Both the position numbers and the translations under genes were made by a program. This document shows positions 1-11,691 of a DNA stretch of 64,000 bases, one piece after another. Under the pieces are notes generated by a model. That model had not been told where the DNA came from. It searched no databases and was given only the letters and a program-made list of their open reading frames with translations. The stretch's first letter is position 1. Each line of letters starts with the position of its first letter. This DNA is from Purshia tridentata (Eukaryota > Streptophyta > Magnoliopsida > Rosales > Rosaceae). Location: NCBI GenBank assembly GCA_003254885.1, contig QANT01004134.1, positions 1-64,000 of the forward strand, read 5' to 3'.

Positions 1-1150
1 TATTGAAATCATGATGATCAAATATAATTTTGAGCAAAAATACAGTGATAAAAAAAATATAGTGCACCTTTTTTATAAAAGAATAAAATCATATATAACC
101 TTCTAGTAGTTTTTTACTTTGCAGTCCACCCATAAGGTCCGCATCCAATTTTATGGATTAGTAAGCATTTTCTCAACATCTTCTGTCTACATTAGCATCC
201 ACATATCTAATGCAATAATTTTAATTATTTGGAGTTTGAATCTAAGGTTTAACACATGTGAGATAAAAGCCAACTTGTTAACACTCTCAAAATTATTTCA
301 ATACTTGTTAAACTTAAGCATCATTGAAGGGCTACCCTTTGAAACACCATATTACTATAATCTTTATGTTTATTCTCAATCTCACGTTGCAACTCACTTA
401 TTTGAACAAAAATCAATAAGTTTTGTACAAGTTTGGTGGCACTAAGGACTAAGGTAGCATCATATTTTTTTTTTAAGGAAATGCTCAAACGCATTTGCCT
501 TATTCTAATCCTCATGACTTGGAGGATCAACTCTTGGTGTTCCATTCTTTTATTTCTTAAGAAAATAACTAATAAATGACAAATACTCCTTACCAAACAT
601 CAATTTGTATTTTACGGCCCCCTCCAATATCTTGTAAATAGAATTATGCACATCTATAAGAACATTGGACATTGCCTCTATCTTTAAAAGAATGGCATAG
701 TCCTTAAACTTGTACAATATTTAAAAATTTGAGTTAATATACTTCACACAATTCTTAATCTGTGATTTTATTGGCCTCTCTCGCGGTGGTTTTGTTTTTA
801 GCTAAGTGAGCTCTGTTTTGTTTTTGGGCTTTTAGCCCTCCCTCGTGCACACAACACAAACAAAAGTAGACACAAACAATTGAGGATAGCATAAATGAAT
901 TCCTGCAAATGTCCTTGGGCTGGACCAACCCAGTAGGTTTAGTTGGCAACTTAAGCCCAAGAGCAACATCCATAAAAACTAACAGCCCAAGAGGAGATAA
1001 GATTGAAAACTGATACTAACGTGTCCAAAATTCCAAATTGCCACTCCACTCCACGTACAGTAGTCAGAATGATACGGTCCCAATGACATAAAAGTCGGTT
1101 GGATAGATGGACGAGTTCAATTTATTCCAACCACGGTTAAGCCCTGGGTT
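1..1150. other. Intergenic region upstream of eRF1
   Basis: AT-rich DNA with no gene I can support. On the minus strand, about 720 down to 550, there is a protein-like stretch of some 55 codons without a convincing start, ending in a stop near 552. It could be a decayed gene or transposon fragment, but I do not recognise it. Between 925 and 990 several GGGCT/AGCCC motifs occur (site II-like elements, often found in promoters of translation and growth genes), so the right part probably belongs to the eRF1 promoter. Confidence 0.4.
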
Positions 1151-1159
1151 AGTATCAGG

Positions 1160-1173
1160 TTAGGGTTATAAAG
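1160..1173 (+). promoter_or_regulatory. eRF1 promoter: telo-box overlapping TATA box
   Basis: A TTAGGGTT telo-box (1160-1167) runs directly into a TTATAAAG TATA-like element (about 1166-1173). Roughly 25-40 bp downstream is pyrimidine-rich sequence suitable for transcription start (about 1195-1240). Telo-boxes are common near the start sites of plant translation-machinery genes, which fits a release factor. Promoter use is inferred, not shown. Confidence 0.6.
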
Positions 1174-1274
1174 CGAGCGGCCTTCATCTCTCCTACGTTA
1201 ATAAAAAAAATATCATCCCTTCCTTAAAACCTCTCTCCACTCTCGACTCTCTAGGAGCTTCGCGCTTCCACCAG

Positions 1275-2890
1275 GTGCACTTTCCCCTTTTTTTATTCAT
1301 ATTTTTCTTCTTCCATTTTTCTCTTATTTCTTTTTAGGCTTCTTCTGCTTCCTGCCACCGTTTTTTGTTTTACGGGTATCATACCATTTTCTTTTGTTCT
1401 TCTCTAAATTTTGCTTTGGATCTGCTGTTTGCTTTCTCCGATTACCTGATTCTTTACGTGATTTGTGAATTTTGTTTTATCTTATATCATTTCTGTGAGT
1501 ATTTATGGCGTCTTTAGCCATTTCTCCCTAAGCTAGACGATTCGTTCACGTTTCTTGCTTTATAGAATAGTTCATGCGTTTTAACACTGATTATAGTTTT
1601 TGACGTGTATTCCCCTGCAAATCGTGACTCGTGCTGTTTGGTATTTTAAAGAAGGAAAAAAAAAGCTAGTCTGTAGCCTTAGATTTAGACTTTGGGTTGG
1701 TTAGGTAATGAGGTTTAGGTGCCGCCACGGAAAAGCTGAAACTAAAAAGGGTAATTTGTTCAAAAGCCTTTGTTAGGTTGATTTCTGTGTTTGTTAATAT
1801 TTTGCTTAGTGCTTTCAGAGAAATTCTGCTTATAATATGCAAATATCTAAGTTTAATGTGTGTTTCTTATTGCTTTCGCTTTATTTTATTGTGTGTATCA
1901 TGATTGAGTTGGAAAAAGGTTATTGATGAAATAATATATTTTATTCGAATACTGAGATTTTAGAAGAGTGGCTTTGGTGCAGCTCCCGATGATTGAATTT
2001 TATATTGTATAAGTTTCAGCCTTGTCTGATTTGTCATGTTGAAGACTAGTTTTCAATTTCTGAGGGAGCTGTTTATTCAATGTTTGCCAGCAACTCTGAA
2101 CTCGCTTGCTGTGGTGGCATTTCTTTTTCTCTGTTTTTGGAGAATCATCTGATTTTCTTTTTTTAGTTTGTTTTGTATATGCTGTTGGGATTTACTTTGA
2201 ATTACCTGATTCATCTTGGGATTTGAAAGTTTGTTTTATCTTTTATCGTTCCTGTGAGTTTTCATGGCTTGAATAGCAATTTCTCCCAATGGTATGCATA
2301 CATTAAACCAGTAGTTTCTTGCTTTGTAAAATAGTCATTGTGAATTCACACATGATTGTGGTTTTTCACTCTTTTATGAGTTTTGCTATTGAATTTGTGG
2401 CTGGTTTGATATTTATTAACAAATTTTTTCTCTGTGGATGTTGTTATCATCAATAATTGTGTACGGATGAGTGCTATTGGACAGATGCATGAATCTCAAT
2501 TCATGCTTATAGTTAAGTGGGTGCAGTTTTCATTTGAGCTGCCCATTTCTTAACCTCGTGGATTACAATATGCATGGCTTGAGTTTAATGGATTGTATGT
2601 CGTATCCAATGTGAAGGCATTTTAATATGTTATTTTGTAGATTGCACGTCTCAGTATAAATAGGAACATGTTTATGCAGGCTGCTTGCTTGTTCCAATGT
2701 GAATTGCATGACTTTATGTTATTGTTCTTCAAATTCAGAATTATGGTTAAGAGTTCTTGTATACAAGGACTTGCACTTCGTTTATTATTGTTTTGTATTT
2801 AGGATTTATTCATTTTCACTGTCTTGTTTTTGCTGGCTTGATTTCCTTTGACTTCTTGATTTTGAAATTGTTTTGCTCATTTCATTGCAG
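1275..2890 (+). other. Long 5'UTR leader intron of eRF1
   Basis: A good donor (CCAG/GTGCAC, donor GT at 1275-1276) and a good acceptor (TTCATTGCAG, ending 2890) bracket 1.6 kb of T-rich sequence with no coding potential. The acceptor lies 40 bp before the eRF1 start codon. Long leader introns are usual in constitutively expressed plant translation factor genes and often raise expression. The upstream in-frame ATG at 2757 lies inside this intron and is therefore not the start. Confidence 0.7.
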
Positions 2891-2930
2891 GCCATCAATC
2901 GTTGTTTCAGCTGTTTCTGTAGTTTTCACA

Positions 2931-4244
2931 ATGTCGGATGGTCATGAGACTGATAAGAACATTGAGATATGGAAGATTAAGAAACTGATCAAGGCACTTG
3001 AAGCTGCCAGGGGTAATGGCACCAGCATGATTTCTCTCATCATGCCTCCCAGGGATCAAATATCTCGTGTTACGAAGATGCTGGGTGATGAATTTGGAAC
3101 TGCTTCAAACATCAAGAGCAGGGTGAATCGTCAATCTGTTCTTGGTGCCATTACATCTGCTCAGCAGCGTCTCAAGCTTTATAACAAGGTTCCTCCTAAT
3201 GGGCTAGTACTGTATACAGGAACAATTGTTACTGACGAAGGGAAGGAAAAGAAGGTCACTATTGATTTTGAGCCTTTCCGGGCCATCAATGCTTCTCTTT
3301 ACCTCTGTGACAACAAGTTCCATATAGAAGCTCTGAATGAACTCTTGGAATCTGATGACAAATTTGGTTTCATTGTCATGGATGGTAATGGGACTCTTTT
3401 TGGGACATTAAGTGGCAACACGAGGGAGGTGCTTCATAAGTTTAGTGTTGACCTTCCAAAGAAACATGGAAGAGGAGGGCAATCCGCTCTACGTTTTGCT
3501 CGTCTTCGAATGGAGAAGCGCCACAACTATGTTAGGAAGACAGCAGAGCTTGCCACACAGTTTTATATTAATCCTGCTACCAGCCAGCCCAATGTTTCAG
3601 GATTAATACTTGCTGGATCAGCTGACTTCAAAACTGAGCTGAGTCAGTCAGATATGTTTGATCCCCGTCTGCAGGCCAAAATTCTGAATGTGGTGGATGT
3701 TTCTTATGGAGGAGAAAATGGCTTCAATCAGGCTATTGAGTTGTCATCAGAGATTCTCTCCAATGTGAAATTTATACAGGAAAAGCGCTTGATAGGCAAG
3801 TACTTTGAGGAGATTAGCCAGGATACTGGAAAATATGTTTTTGGTGTGGATGACACGCTAAAAGCTTTGGAGATGGGTGCTGTTGAGATACTTATTGTGT
3901 GGGAAAGTCTGGACATTAATAGGTATGTGTTAAAAAACACCAGTACTGGTGAGATTGTTGTAAAGCATTTCAACAAGGAGCAGGAAAACAATCAGAGCAA
4001 CTTCCGGGATTCTGCCACCTCCGCAGAATTGGAGGTTCAGGACAAGATGTCACTGTTGGAGTGGTTTGCTAACGAGTATAGGCGGTTTGGTTGTAGTCTT
4101 GAGTTTGTCACTAACAAATCACAAGAAGGGTCACAGTTCTGCCGTGGTTTTGGGGGCATTGGAGGAATTCTCCGCTACCAGCTTGATATGAGGTCATTTG
4201 ATGAGTTTTCTGATGAAGGAGAATTTTACGAAGATTCTGAATAG
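2931..4244 (+). CDS. ERF1: Eukaryotic peptide chain release factor subunit 1 (eRF1)
   Basis: Intron-free coding sequence for 437 aa, the usual length of plant eRF1. The protein recognises all three stop codons in the ribosomal A site and, with eRF3, triggers peptidyl-tRNA hydrolysis in the cytosol. All diagnostic motifs are visible: NIKS at about residues 60-63 and YxCxxxF (YLCDNKF) at 124-130 for stop-codon reading, and the catalytic GGQ at about 182-184 (with the preceding KKHGR). The C-terminal domain ends in the acidic [14 protein letters not shown] tail. The start at 2931 was chosen because it gives the conserved [19 protein letters not shown] N-terminus and follows the leader-intron acceptor. 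The 5' side has a telo-box promoter and leader intron; the 3' flank holds a tandem repeat. Order with the RAD52-like and DUF1350 genes resembles Arabidopsis At5g47860-47880, so this is probably the eRF1-1 orthologue. Confidence 0.97.
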   Translation: MSDGHETDKNIEIWKIKKLIKALEAARGNGTSMISLIMPPRDQISRVTKMLGDEFGTASNIKSRVNRQSVLGAITSAQQRLKLYNKVPPNGLVLYTGTIVTDEGKEKKVTIDFEPFRAINASLYLCDNKFHIEALNELLESDDKFGFIVMDGNGTLFGTLSGNTREVLHKFSVDLPKKHGRGGQSALRFARLRMEKRHNYVRKTAELATQFYINPATSQPNVSGLILAGSADFKTELSQSDMFDPRLQAKILNVVDVSYGGENGFNQAIELSSEILSNVKFIQEKRLIGKYFEEISQDTGKYVFGVDDTLKALEMGAVEILIVWESLDINRYVLKNTSTGEIVVKHFNKEQENNQSNFRDSATSAELEVQDKMSLLEWFANEYRRFGCSLEFVTNKSQEGSQFCRGFGGIGGILRYQLDMRSFDEFSDEGEFYEDSE

Positions 4245-4654
4245 CAATCAATCAACTCTTCCCCAATGCTGGTGCAGGAAGGTGGGGGTGAAAAATTCTG
4301 CACCAGTGCGCACAGAGTCGTGGTCCGTGCTGCTGCTCCGGAGTTGGTGCTCAAAAGTTCCTCAGGCTTGATCAAGGTTTAAATTTCTTCTATCTGCATC
4401 TTATAACATTATCTTCTTTGATAGTTGCATGTTCCTTACCATCTTTTATTTCTTGAAGGACATTACAATGTTGTCTGATTTTGGAAAGCTTGATGTGGTG
4501 ATTTCATCTGGATCATCGAAGGGGCTGGACAGATCGATGATGTGGAACAAGGACATTATGGTAAGAGCTGCTTCCTGTGGATCAAGACCCTGCGAGCATA
4601 TGCACCAACGTCTTGTGAACCCCATGAAGGATTGTGTCTTTGGAGTAGTGCTGT

Positions 4655-4905
4655 TGGTTAAGTATTATACTTGGTGGTGGTTTGTTATGGATTTAAGAGT
4701 AGTGTTCTGTCAAACAATTTACTCTTATCTTTGTGGCCCATCTTTGAGATGGAGCCGGCCTAAATAATCATGTTTTAAGTAGTGGTCATTTGAGCAACTG
4801 CTTTTGTTTAAGTATTATACGTATGGTCATGTCAGACAATTTGCTAAGTAGCATTGTGGCACATCCTTGAGATGGAACCCGCCTAAATAAATCATGTTTT
4901 AAGTA
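4655..4905 (+). repeat. Imperfect tandem duplication in the eRF1 3' flank
   Basis: Two copies, about 4655-4777 and 4803-4905, share TTAAGTATTATAC at their left side, GTCA(A/G)ACAATTT in the middle, and a block reading GAGATGGA..CCGCCTAAATAA..TCATGTTTTAAGTA at the right. The second copy lacks part of the internal sequence. Each copy contains AATAA(A)-type signals, so the duplication may provide alternative polyadenylation sites. The 112-codon open frame across this region (4429-4767) is a by-product of the 3'UTR. Confidence 0.7.
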
Positions 4906-5423
4906 ATTCTATTCTATCTACTTTTGTTGATCTTTTAATCTGCTGCTATTGCCAAACTATTTTTTCTTATATTTGTTCTCCTTTTGGAGCATAATTCAGT
5001 TACTTGTAAAGACAGTGACAATGGAACAAGTTTTGACTCAATTTTGATTAATACGCCTATCAAACCAAATTTTCATGCAAGTTAAAATGTTTGTCACATT
5101 ATTTCATTTAGGTAATTTTAGTGATCATGTAGTTAACTACTATGAAACAGCTCAATTCTTACCATTTCTTGCTTCAATTTATTTTATTCTAATGTAAGAA
5201 ATATGGTGGTCATTCCTTCTGGGTAAATTCGTTAACCTAACTTGACCAAAAAGAAAAAGCTGAACAAACCCACAAATGGGCCAACAAGGAACCAGACCCA
5301 CCGTCCAACTGGAGGATGAGGAACCACAAGCCCACAAACATGACCCAACACAACAAACAGTGCATACAAGTTTACAACTTAAACCAGAGTTGCATAAAAT
5401 AAAATAAAATAAAACTATTGCGT

Positions 5424-5850
5424 TAGGGTTTATGGTTTAATTCTATAAAAGGGCTATGAATGGCATCCACTTGGGAATAGACAGACTGCGTCGGCCACCC
5501 AGAAGCTAAAACTGGATGGCGAATTCCTCCAAAAGTCTTTGTTAGGTTGATTGATGTGTTTGTCAACATTTTGCTTTTGTTTTCCCACCATTCTTTTTGA
5601 TTCTCTTTCTTCTCTGCGGACAAATTCTGATGCTTATTCGCATTTGTGTGGTGTGGTTTTCTCTATTGACATATATCCTTCAGTCATTTTGTGCATCTTT
5701 CACTGAAATATACGATTTTAAAAGAGTGGCTTTGATGACTGATGTAACTCCCGATGATTGAACTTCTTATTATAAAAGTTTCAGCCTTGTCTGAATATAT
5801 TTATGTTGAAGACAAGTTTTTCATGTTCTGAGGGAGATTCTAATCGGTCC
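5424..5850 (+). pseudogene. Decayed second copy of the eRF1 promoter and 5' leader
   Basis: This segment resembles the 5' part of the eRF1 gene. It has a TTAGGGTTT telo-box (from 5423), a TATAAAA box (about 5444) and a GCCACC..GAAGCTAAAACT stretch matching 1720-1745. The block AAAGTCTTTGTTAGGTTGAT at 5531 matches 1761-1780, and 5712-5850 (GAGTGGCTTTG, CCCGATGATTGAA, GTTTCAGCCTTGTCTG, GTTGAAGAC, TCTGAGGGAG) matches 1951-2080. Order and orientation are kept, with indels and substitutions. No eRF1 coding sequence follows: the START gene lies downstream on the other strand. It is most simply the remnant of a tandem eRF1 duplication whose coding part was lost. Confidence 0.7.
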
Positions 5851-6016
5851 AGTCATGTTTCATTACCGTCTGTTTATTTGAAATATTAGGAATTTGTATT
5901 ATACAGTTTTTCCATAAAGTGAAAAAGAAAAAAACAAAGACAACTGTCAAATGACAACAGTGCTTGTGGGTTTTATTCTGGAATGGTCTCAGCTGCATTA
6001 ACTTGTGAATGAGGAA

Positions 6017-7712
6017 CTAAATTGTGGATGGTGAAACCTTTGTAGTCGTGTGTGCCATTATCGCATAATTAGAAGGAGGTGACCCATCATTTGCCTTTGC
6101 CATACTGTACATCTGCACAGCTGAATGTAGTCTCTTCACCAGTCCCCACATTCCTGCCCTAACACCCATCTTCACAACCTCTCTTGGAATTCCTATATCT
6201 TCATAATGAAATAGAAGCACTTCAGATGCCCTTTGCTGCTCTCCCTTCATGGGTTTCACTGGCAGGTGTTTGATATTTGTCACTTGGAGACTCAGTTTTC
6301 TACTTGAGGATCAAAACACAAGTGTACCAAAACTTAAATACATACCTGACCTTACATGCCAACTAGAGTAATAGGCATCTACTCGTCTACGTCTTTTGCA
6401 CCTTGGTAGGGATGGATATGGTGTTCCCTGATATTATAAACTGATCAGAATGCGACAGTCATATTAACCATTCATACACAGGAACTATGTAAGGCTTGGA
6501 AATCATGTATTTGACAAAGACTAAAATATACTGGTTTAACCCACAACTTAGACATGTTCATATATTGTTCTTTCTGCCTCAAGAAATTTCCCATTTAGAA
6601 ATTCTAAGAGTCACTGGAATGAAGCTTGTGTATTCTTAAATATTCTTATTTAAACAAGTGGAAACTGTAAACCAAGGCATAGGAGCATCTGGTGTATTAC
6701 CCTACTCTTTGTTGCTTAAAAAAAAATTTTCTCATTAACTTTCCTTAAACCTGACATGCTACATAATAGGCATTCCTTTCATCAACTGATTTTACGTATG
6801 TGAATTAAAATCATACCTTTGTTAGGCAATAATATCCGGATGCAGATTCCCATATACGACGGATTATGATATATTCTCTATCACTGCAGAATAGTGGTAA
6901 CTGTGGCACTTGAAAACATAATTGCAATTAATAATGATCTGATTGGAAAGAACAATAACTAGGATCAATTAAAATAAGATATCATACCTTTCTAATCCAA
7001 TGAACAATCATGGTACCAGTTTGGGGGCAAACACTCAGAGTGTGGAAGTAAATGAGCATTTTATCCCACATGGGTCTGAATTCATCATCCCAGAAGAAGT
7101 CCCTCAATAACTCGGGTGATACATTTGCAAATACTGTTCTAGTACGGTACTGTGTTGGACCTAACTGAAATTTAACAACAATGTTGGAAAGATTTATTCA
7201 TAGTGAATAATGAGCATGAAATAAGAGGTATATAAGAAGAATGATGCTGCAGTAAATGATGGGTCTCACATAGATGTTATGAGAGAAAGCACTGATCTTA
7301 CCGGTGGATCCCGATACCAAGCTTGGTATGTCAAAGTAGGGGTAGACTGCTCCATCATAAGTTTCCATGGTGGACCGCCATCGGTCTCATCAATGTGAGA
7401 AACCAATACTTTCAATTCCTCCTCATTCAATTCGCAACATTCTTGTTCATGATCACCAAGAGGTGGAGCAAAACACTGGCCACTAAAGGTGGTTGTTGTG
7501 CTGTTTTCCTTGTGAGGGAGCCTAGGACAGCTGACAGAATCATTAAGAGAGAGAGTGGGAAATGTTGGGCGCCATGAACTTGACCATGACGGCCATGACC
7601 AACCCCAAGACCAAGACCAAGACCATCCCTTGATAAGGCTCAAGCCCACAAGTGGTATACATGCGGATGCTGCAACAACACAGACTACTACTAAAGCTAA
7701 TTCTACTATCAT
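6017..7712 (-). CDS. Membrane-anchored START-domain lipid-transfer protein
   Basis: Five exons (complement of 7302-7712, 6988-7164, 6817-6900, 6346-6427, 6017-6258), joined in phase, encode 331 aa. The N-terminus is a hydrophobic segment (about residues 1-27), then a Trp/Ser-rich low-complexity stretch (WSWSWSWGWSW). A START domain follows from about residue 85 to 300, recognised by DGGPPWKLMMEQ, YQAWYRDPP, GPTQYRTRTVF, RDFFWDDEFRPMWDKML, FCSDREYIIRRIWES and VLLFHYEDIGIPREVVKMGVR. Such proteins bind a lipid or sterol in a hydrophobic pocket; the plant members resemble phosphatidylcholine-transfer START proteins, and the N-terminal anchor suggests residence on an endomembrane. The ligand is unknown. 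Start 7712 is the first ATG in frame with the hydrophobic segment. The family assignment is firm; exon 5 could have its acceptor elsewhere, but 6258 gives the best homology. Confidence 0.85.
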
Positions 7713-8640
7713 AACGATATTTAATGGATGAGGAAGACGACAGCAGCAGCAGCAATTCTCTTTGCAGATGGGTTCAAATCAGTGCTATACAAAAAATTCC
7801 ATTCTATATGTTCTAGTTATACATCTTTTTTGTTGGCTGCTCTAGGGCTCTGGTATGGTATGCATATTGTTCTCCACAAAACCCACAAACAGAATTGCCC
7901 CTGCAGTGGAGCAAAGAATGTCCCTTCTAATTTTTGTTTTTATTAAGCAAGGAATATAAAATTAAACTTCAAAGGAGGAAACCCCTCTAAGTGAAGCAAC
8001 GAATATGAAGACGTCAACCCAACAAAATCCACTATTTTTTCATTCTTTATTGTAAATCTTATCAAAAAAGATTTTTGATTTTTTTTTCTTTAGAAATGAT
8101 AGAAACACAATGCAGTAATCTTATCAAACACATAACCTGAAAACACAATAAATTCTCCCAAAAACTCCTATCATTGATAGTTTTCATGAACATATAACAC
8201 CAGAACGGAAAATCCAAAATCGAAGTTTGTCCCATTAATAATGTTTTTGTTTTTAATCTTTTTAATTGAAGAAAAATAATACTGGATAAGAAAAAAGAAA
8301 GGTGATGAGGATGGAAATCAGAATATAGAAAATTAAACGGCTTATATTAGTGTAATCTGCTTGGCTCCTGGGAAAAACAAAACTTGTATCAACAGAACAC
8401 ATACTGTAACATAACCTCACTCCCCCTTTCCCCCCAAATAACGTTAGAAAGAAAAATTAGCATCAATGAAGTAGGGCACAAGAGTTGGTCTCAGGTCTAG
8501 TATAACACAGGCAGAAAAATCTCTGATGTATACATAGTTCCAGGAATATAGAATTTCCCAATCATAGAATTTTCCAGTCGCCACCAGGGGATTGAGATAG
8601 GACAAGCTTTATGATGCCACGTATACACGAAGAGGTCCTT
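7713..8640. other. Intergenic: START-gene promoter and U2A' 3'UTR
   Basis: No gene seen. The left part (7713-8000) is the promoter/5'UTR side of the START gene; its short open frames are not conserved-looking. The right part (about 8340-8640) is probably the 3'UTR of the U2A' gene, which ends at 8641. Confidence 0.5.
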
Positions 8641-9605
8641 CTACTCCTGCAAGGGAAAACAAACATTAATACCAAAATCCACTACGAAGAAGCCAAATAA
8701 TACCAGATTATTGAACATTAACTATAGCACAATGATGGAAAAGATGAAAATCATGCTAAACCTGTAACCCAGCCACTAAGCCTACACATACCACAACTAA
8801 TGGTAGCTACAATTATATGTTTTACGTGAAATGAAATCCATTACAAAAAAATGGTGAAATCAATTCCAACCATGATGAAATAAACAGATAAAGGATCAAA
8901 ATAAGTGTATCCTATTTCCTTCTGCCCACTCTTAATACTCTTACACTATTTTCTGATCTAACACATCCCCCTCTTACTTTCTGACTATTTTCTAATCCAA
9001 CAAAGTTCCCCTTACTTTGAAGACGGTCCTCTTTGTAGAGACGCAATATTGGGAAACAATAACACTATTATCTTGATTAAAAGAAGTTCTTAAGGCCATC
9101 AAAGTTACATTCCCCTTCTTACTAGAGAAAATAAGGTCTTCCAATATAGTTCACAGAGATAAGAAAAGAAATAAGCATAAGATAAAATAGTTCAGAAATC
9201 GATACCTGTTCCATGGGTGATGGTTCATCATTCTTCTGCTCCACCACATCTTTTAGTTCAACATCAGCATCATTTTCACTATTTGTGACCATTTTATCAT
9301 CCTTCACCTCAACACTATTGGTCTGAGCATCATCATCCAAAATTTGCAAATCTGCAGGAAGCTGGCCTGATTTCAGTGCCTGCTCGTGCAACAAGTAGAA
9401 GGTCAATATACAAACAATAAGAGAGAACATTCAAGAAAATCATGAAGCAATTTCTCTGATTAAGCAAAGCACCTTTTCAAGTCTTGCAACTTCTTCAAGA
9501 GTCTGGGAATTCACTATGGCGGCCTGCACATGAATAAAACAACATATGAAACAATTGAGAACCTATATTATAATTTTTGAGATGCAGTGATGACCCCACC
9601 CCTAC

Positions 9606-9653
<48 letters not shown>

Positions 9654-11289
9654 ATCCTTACCCTGGAACTTCATTACCCACAGACTAAGGAAAAAAAGAC
9701 CCAAAACAAAGCAAGAAATATCACACTGAGCGAATTTTCAGTTTTTCCAGAAAGAAAAGAGAATTTTCTATCAATTGCCACCACTGGATCTCTAGGATAT
9801 TAGAATAGTTAAAAAACTACTGATTTAATGTACAAGAGGTATCATTCAAATATACAAACTACATCCCTGGTAAGATTTAAAACTAATCAGTTTTTCATGC
9901 ACATGGTCACATAGTATAATGGTTGATGCAACTATGTAACAACTTGATAGCTACAAACCTTGATAGCCATAATTTGCTCAGGAGTGGGAGCAACTACTTT
10001 TGGAGTCTGTTGTTCCTCTGAAGTTTCTGAAGCATTTGGAACCTCAGCTGGCACAAAAGTTCGTGGGGATACCTTTTTAGTCTCCTCTTCAACTTCTTTA
10101 GATGCAAACAAAGTTTTTGCTTCCAATCTCTCCTATAATCCAAGGAACACGATCAAAGAATACCCAATGCAGGCAATAGATACATCAAAGAACAAAACAT
10201 CCAGGTGATAGATACAAAAGAGGATTTACATAAACAAAAATGAGAAGATACAAGTATGGAACATTCTCAATCTGCTATGCAACAGCATTCCATTTCATAT
10301 TTCCACTTTTTATGGGTGAAACTAGTAGAAATTAAGCTGCCTTTGATATTCGAAAGGAGCAAAACTCTTTTTTCCATGAAACAACAAGATAAGAATAATA
10401 GTGTAATCCAAAGACTGGAGGAAAATATGGTAAGTAGGCATTACAGCTACTCATTTGTATAACAACTCATAATAGTACCCGAAAAGAGTTTGGCACCCTA
10501 AAAATGACTCACCTTGTTCTTCACTTTCTTAAAATCCAGAACCCGAAGTGACTTTAATTTGTGAATCACGTACAGCCTATAATTGGGTTTCTTTGTGATG
10601 TTGTTATCCAACAGGCTAAGAAACTGCAACTTCGGAAGAGATGCAAGTGGATCAATCTCTACCAAGTTGACTAGCCTGTTGTTGGTAAGTACTAGAGTGT
10701 GTAACTTTGGCAAGAACTCTGCAATGCATACAACTCAAAACTTGATATAAACCCACAAAAAAACTTGAAATGTTATAAAAGACCAAAGGCTGGTAGGAGA
10801 GTGAGGTGACAAAAGGATTGAAGTTACCTCCAATATTGGGATTGATACGGGTAATTCTATTGTTATTGATAATCAAAGTGCCCAAGCGATTAAGATACGG
10901 CAAGTTTTCCAGCTTGACAATTTCATTGTCAGACAAATCAATGGTGTCAAATTGGTCCTGTTACGATGTGCATTTAACTAGATTCAGTAACTCGAAGAAG
11001 CTTGACATAAAAACCAACCATCTAAACGAAAGTAAGAATAAAACTTTTCTTAAGTAAAATTGCTGACCTCTGTAGCTCCCAAGTTCTCGATTACAGGTAT
11101 CTTATTACCTGAGAACAAGAATGAGAAAGAGTTTCAATCATCAGCCCTTAAAACATAAATGTAGGGTTCGGAATTGGGAATGGTGGAAGAGAGAAGGAAA
11201 TAAATACCTCGAAGGTCCAACTCTCGCTCCTTAAGCGCATTGAAAAAATGAGGGCTTTTCCAGACCAAGTCGGCGGTGAGCCTCACCAT
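8641..11289 (-). CDS. U2A': U2 small nuclear ribonucleoprotein A' (U2A')
   Basis: Eight exons (complement of 11208-11289, 11068-11108, 10828-10957, 10513-10718, 9959-10132, 9473-9523, 9206-9379, 8641-8646) encode 287 aa. U2A' is a leucine-rich-repeat protein of the U2 snRNP; with U2B'' it binds stem-loop IV of U2 snRNA in the nucleus and helps branch-site recognition. The start MVRLTADLVWKSPHFFNALK, the LRR series (ELDLRGNKIPVIENLGA, IDLSDNEIVKLENLP, LGTLIINNNRITRINPNIG, LHTLVLTNNRLVNLVEIDPLA) and the LRR cap RLYVIHKLKSLRVLDFKKVK are diagnostic. The C-terminal half is acidic and low-complexity, somewhat longer than in Arabidopsis. The last exon carries only one codon plus the stop. A telo-box (AAACCCTAAACC, about 11341-11352) sits just upstream. 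It shares a 402-bp divergent promoter with the SIL1-like gene. Confidence 0.93.
9609..9652. repeat. Compound (TG)11(AG)11 microsatellite
   Basis: Twenty-two bases of TG repeat followed directly by 22 bases of AG repeat, inside U2A' intron 5 (between exons ending at 9523 and starting at 9959). It is likely polymorphic. Confidence 0.97.
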
Positions 11290-11604
11290 CTCTTTCTCTG
11301 TTTCGCTATTCCCCTACTTCGCTCTTTCCCTCCTAACCCTAAACCCTAAACCTCCACTTTCTTCTCTTGCCTAGTTGAAAACCTAATGCTTATTGCTAAG
11401 CCAAAGGCTCAGTTTACAGCTCCGAGCTCTTTGTTAATTGGTGACTTTGTGAGTGAAGCACGCAACGGTGTCGTTTTGGTCGTTTCGTATTATCCACACC
11501 TTTTAGCAAAATAATAATGATAATAAAGAACAAAAGGATGGCGCCACGCAACCAAGCTTCTAGGAGCCGTCCGATCCATGATTAACGATCTACGTTGTAT
11601 GAGA

Positions 11605-11612
11605 TGACGTGG
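11605..11612 (+). promoter_or_regulatory. UPRE-like element (TGACGTGG) upstream of the ER exchange factor
   Basis: TGACGTGG matches the bZIP-binding unfolded-protein-response element used by ER-stress factors. It lies 80 bp before the start codon of the SIL1/Fes1-like gene, whose product is expected to serve BiP in the ER lumen. The match is exact but only 8 bp, so function is inferred from position and context. Confidence 0.5.
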
Positions 11613-11691
11613 TACTATCAGAGTAAAAAGGAAGAAGACGAAGAGCGAGAGAAGAACAAGGTCCGTCGTTCTCAGTCCAAAGAAGAAGAAG

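Noticed and set aside
119-596. Two frames of about 100 codons at the left edge
   Set aside because: Low-complexity AT-rich translations in conflicting strands, with no conserved motif or splice logic.
4429-4767. 112-codon frame after eRF1
   Set aside because: It lies in the eRF1 3'UTR, overlaps a non-coding tandem repeat and resembles no protein.
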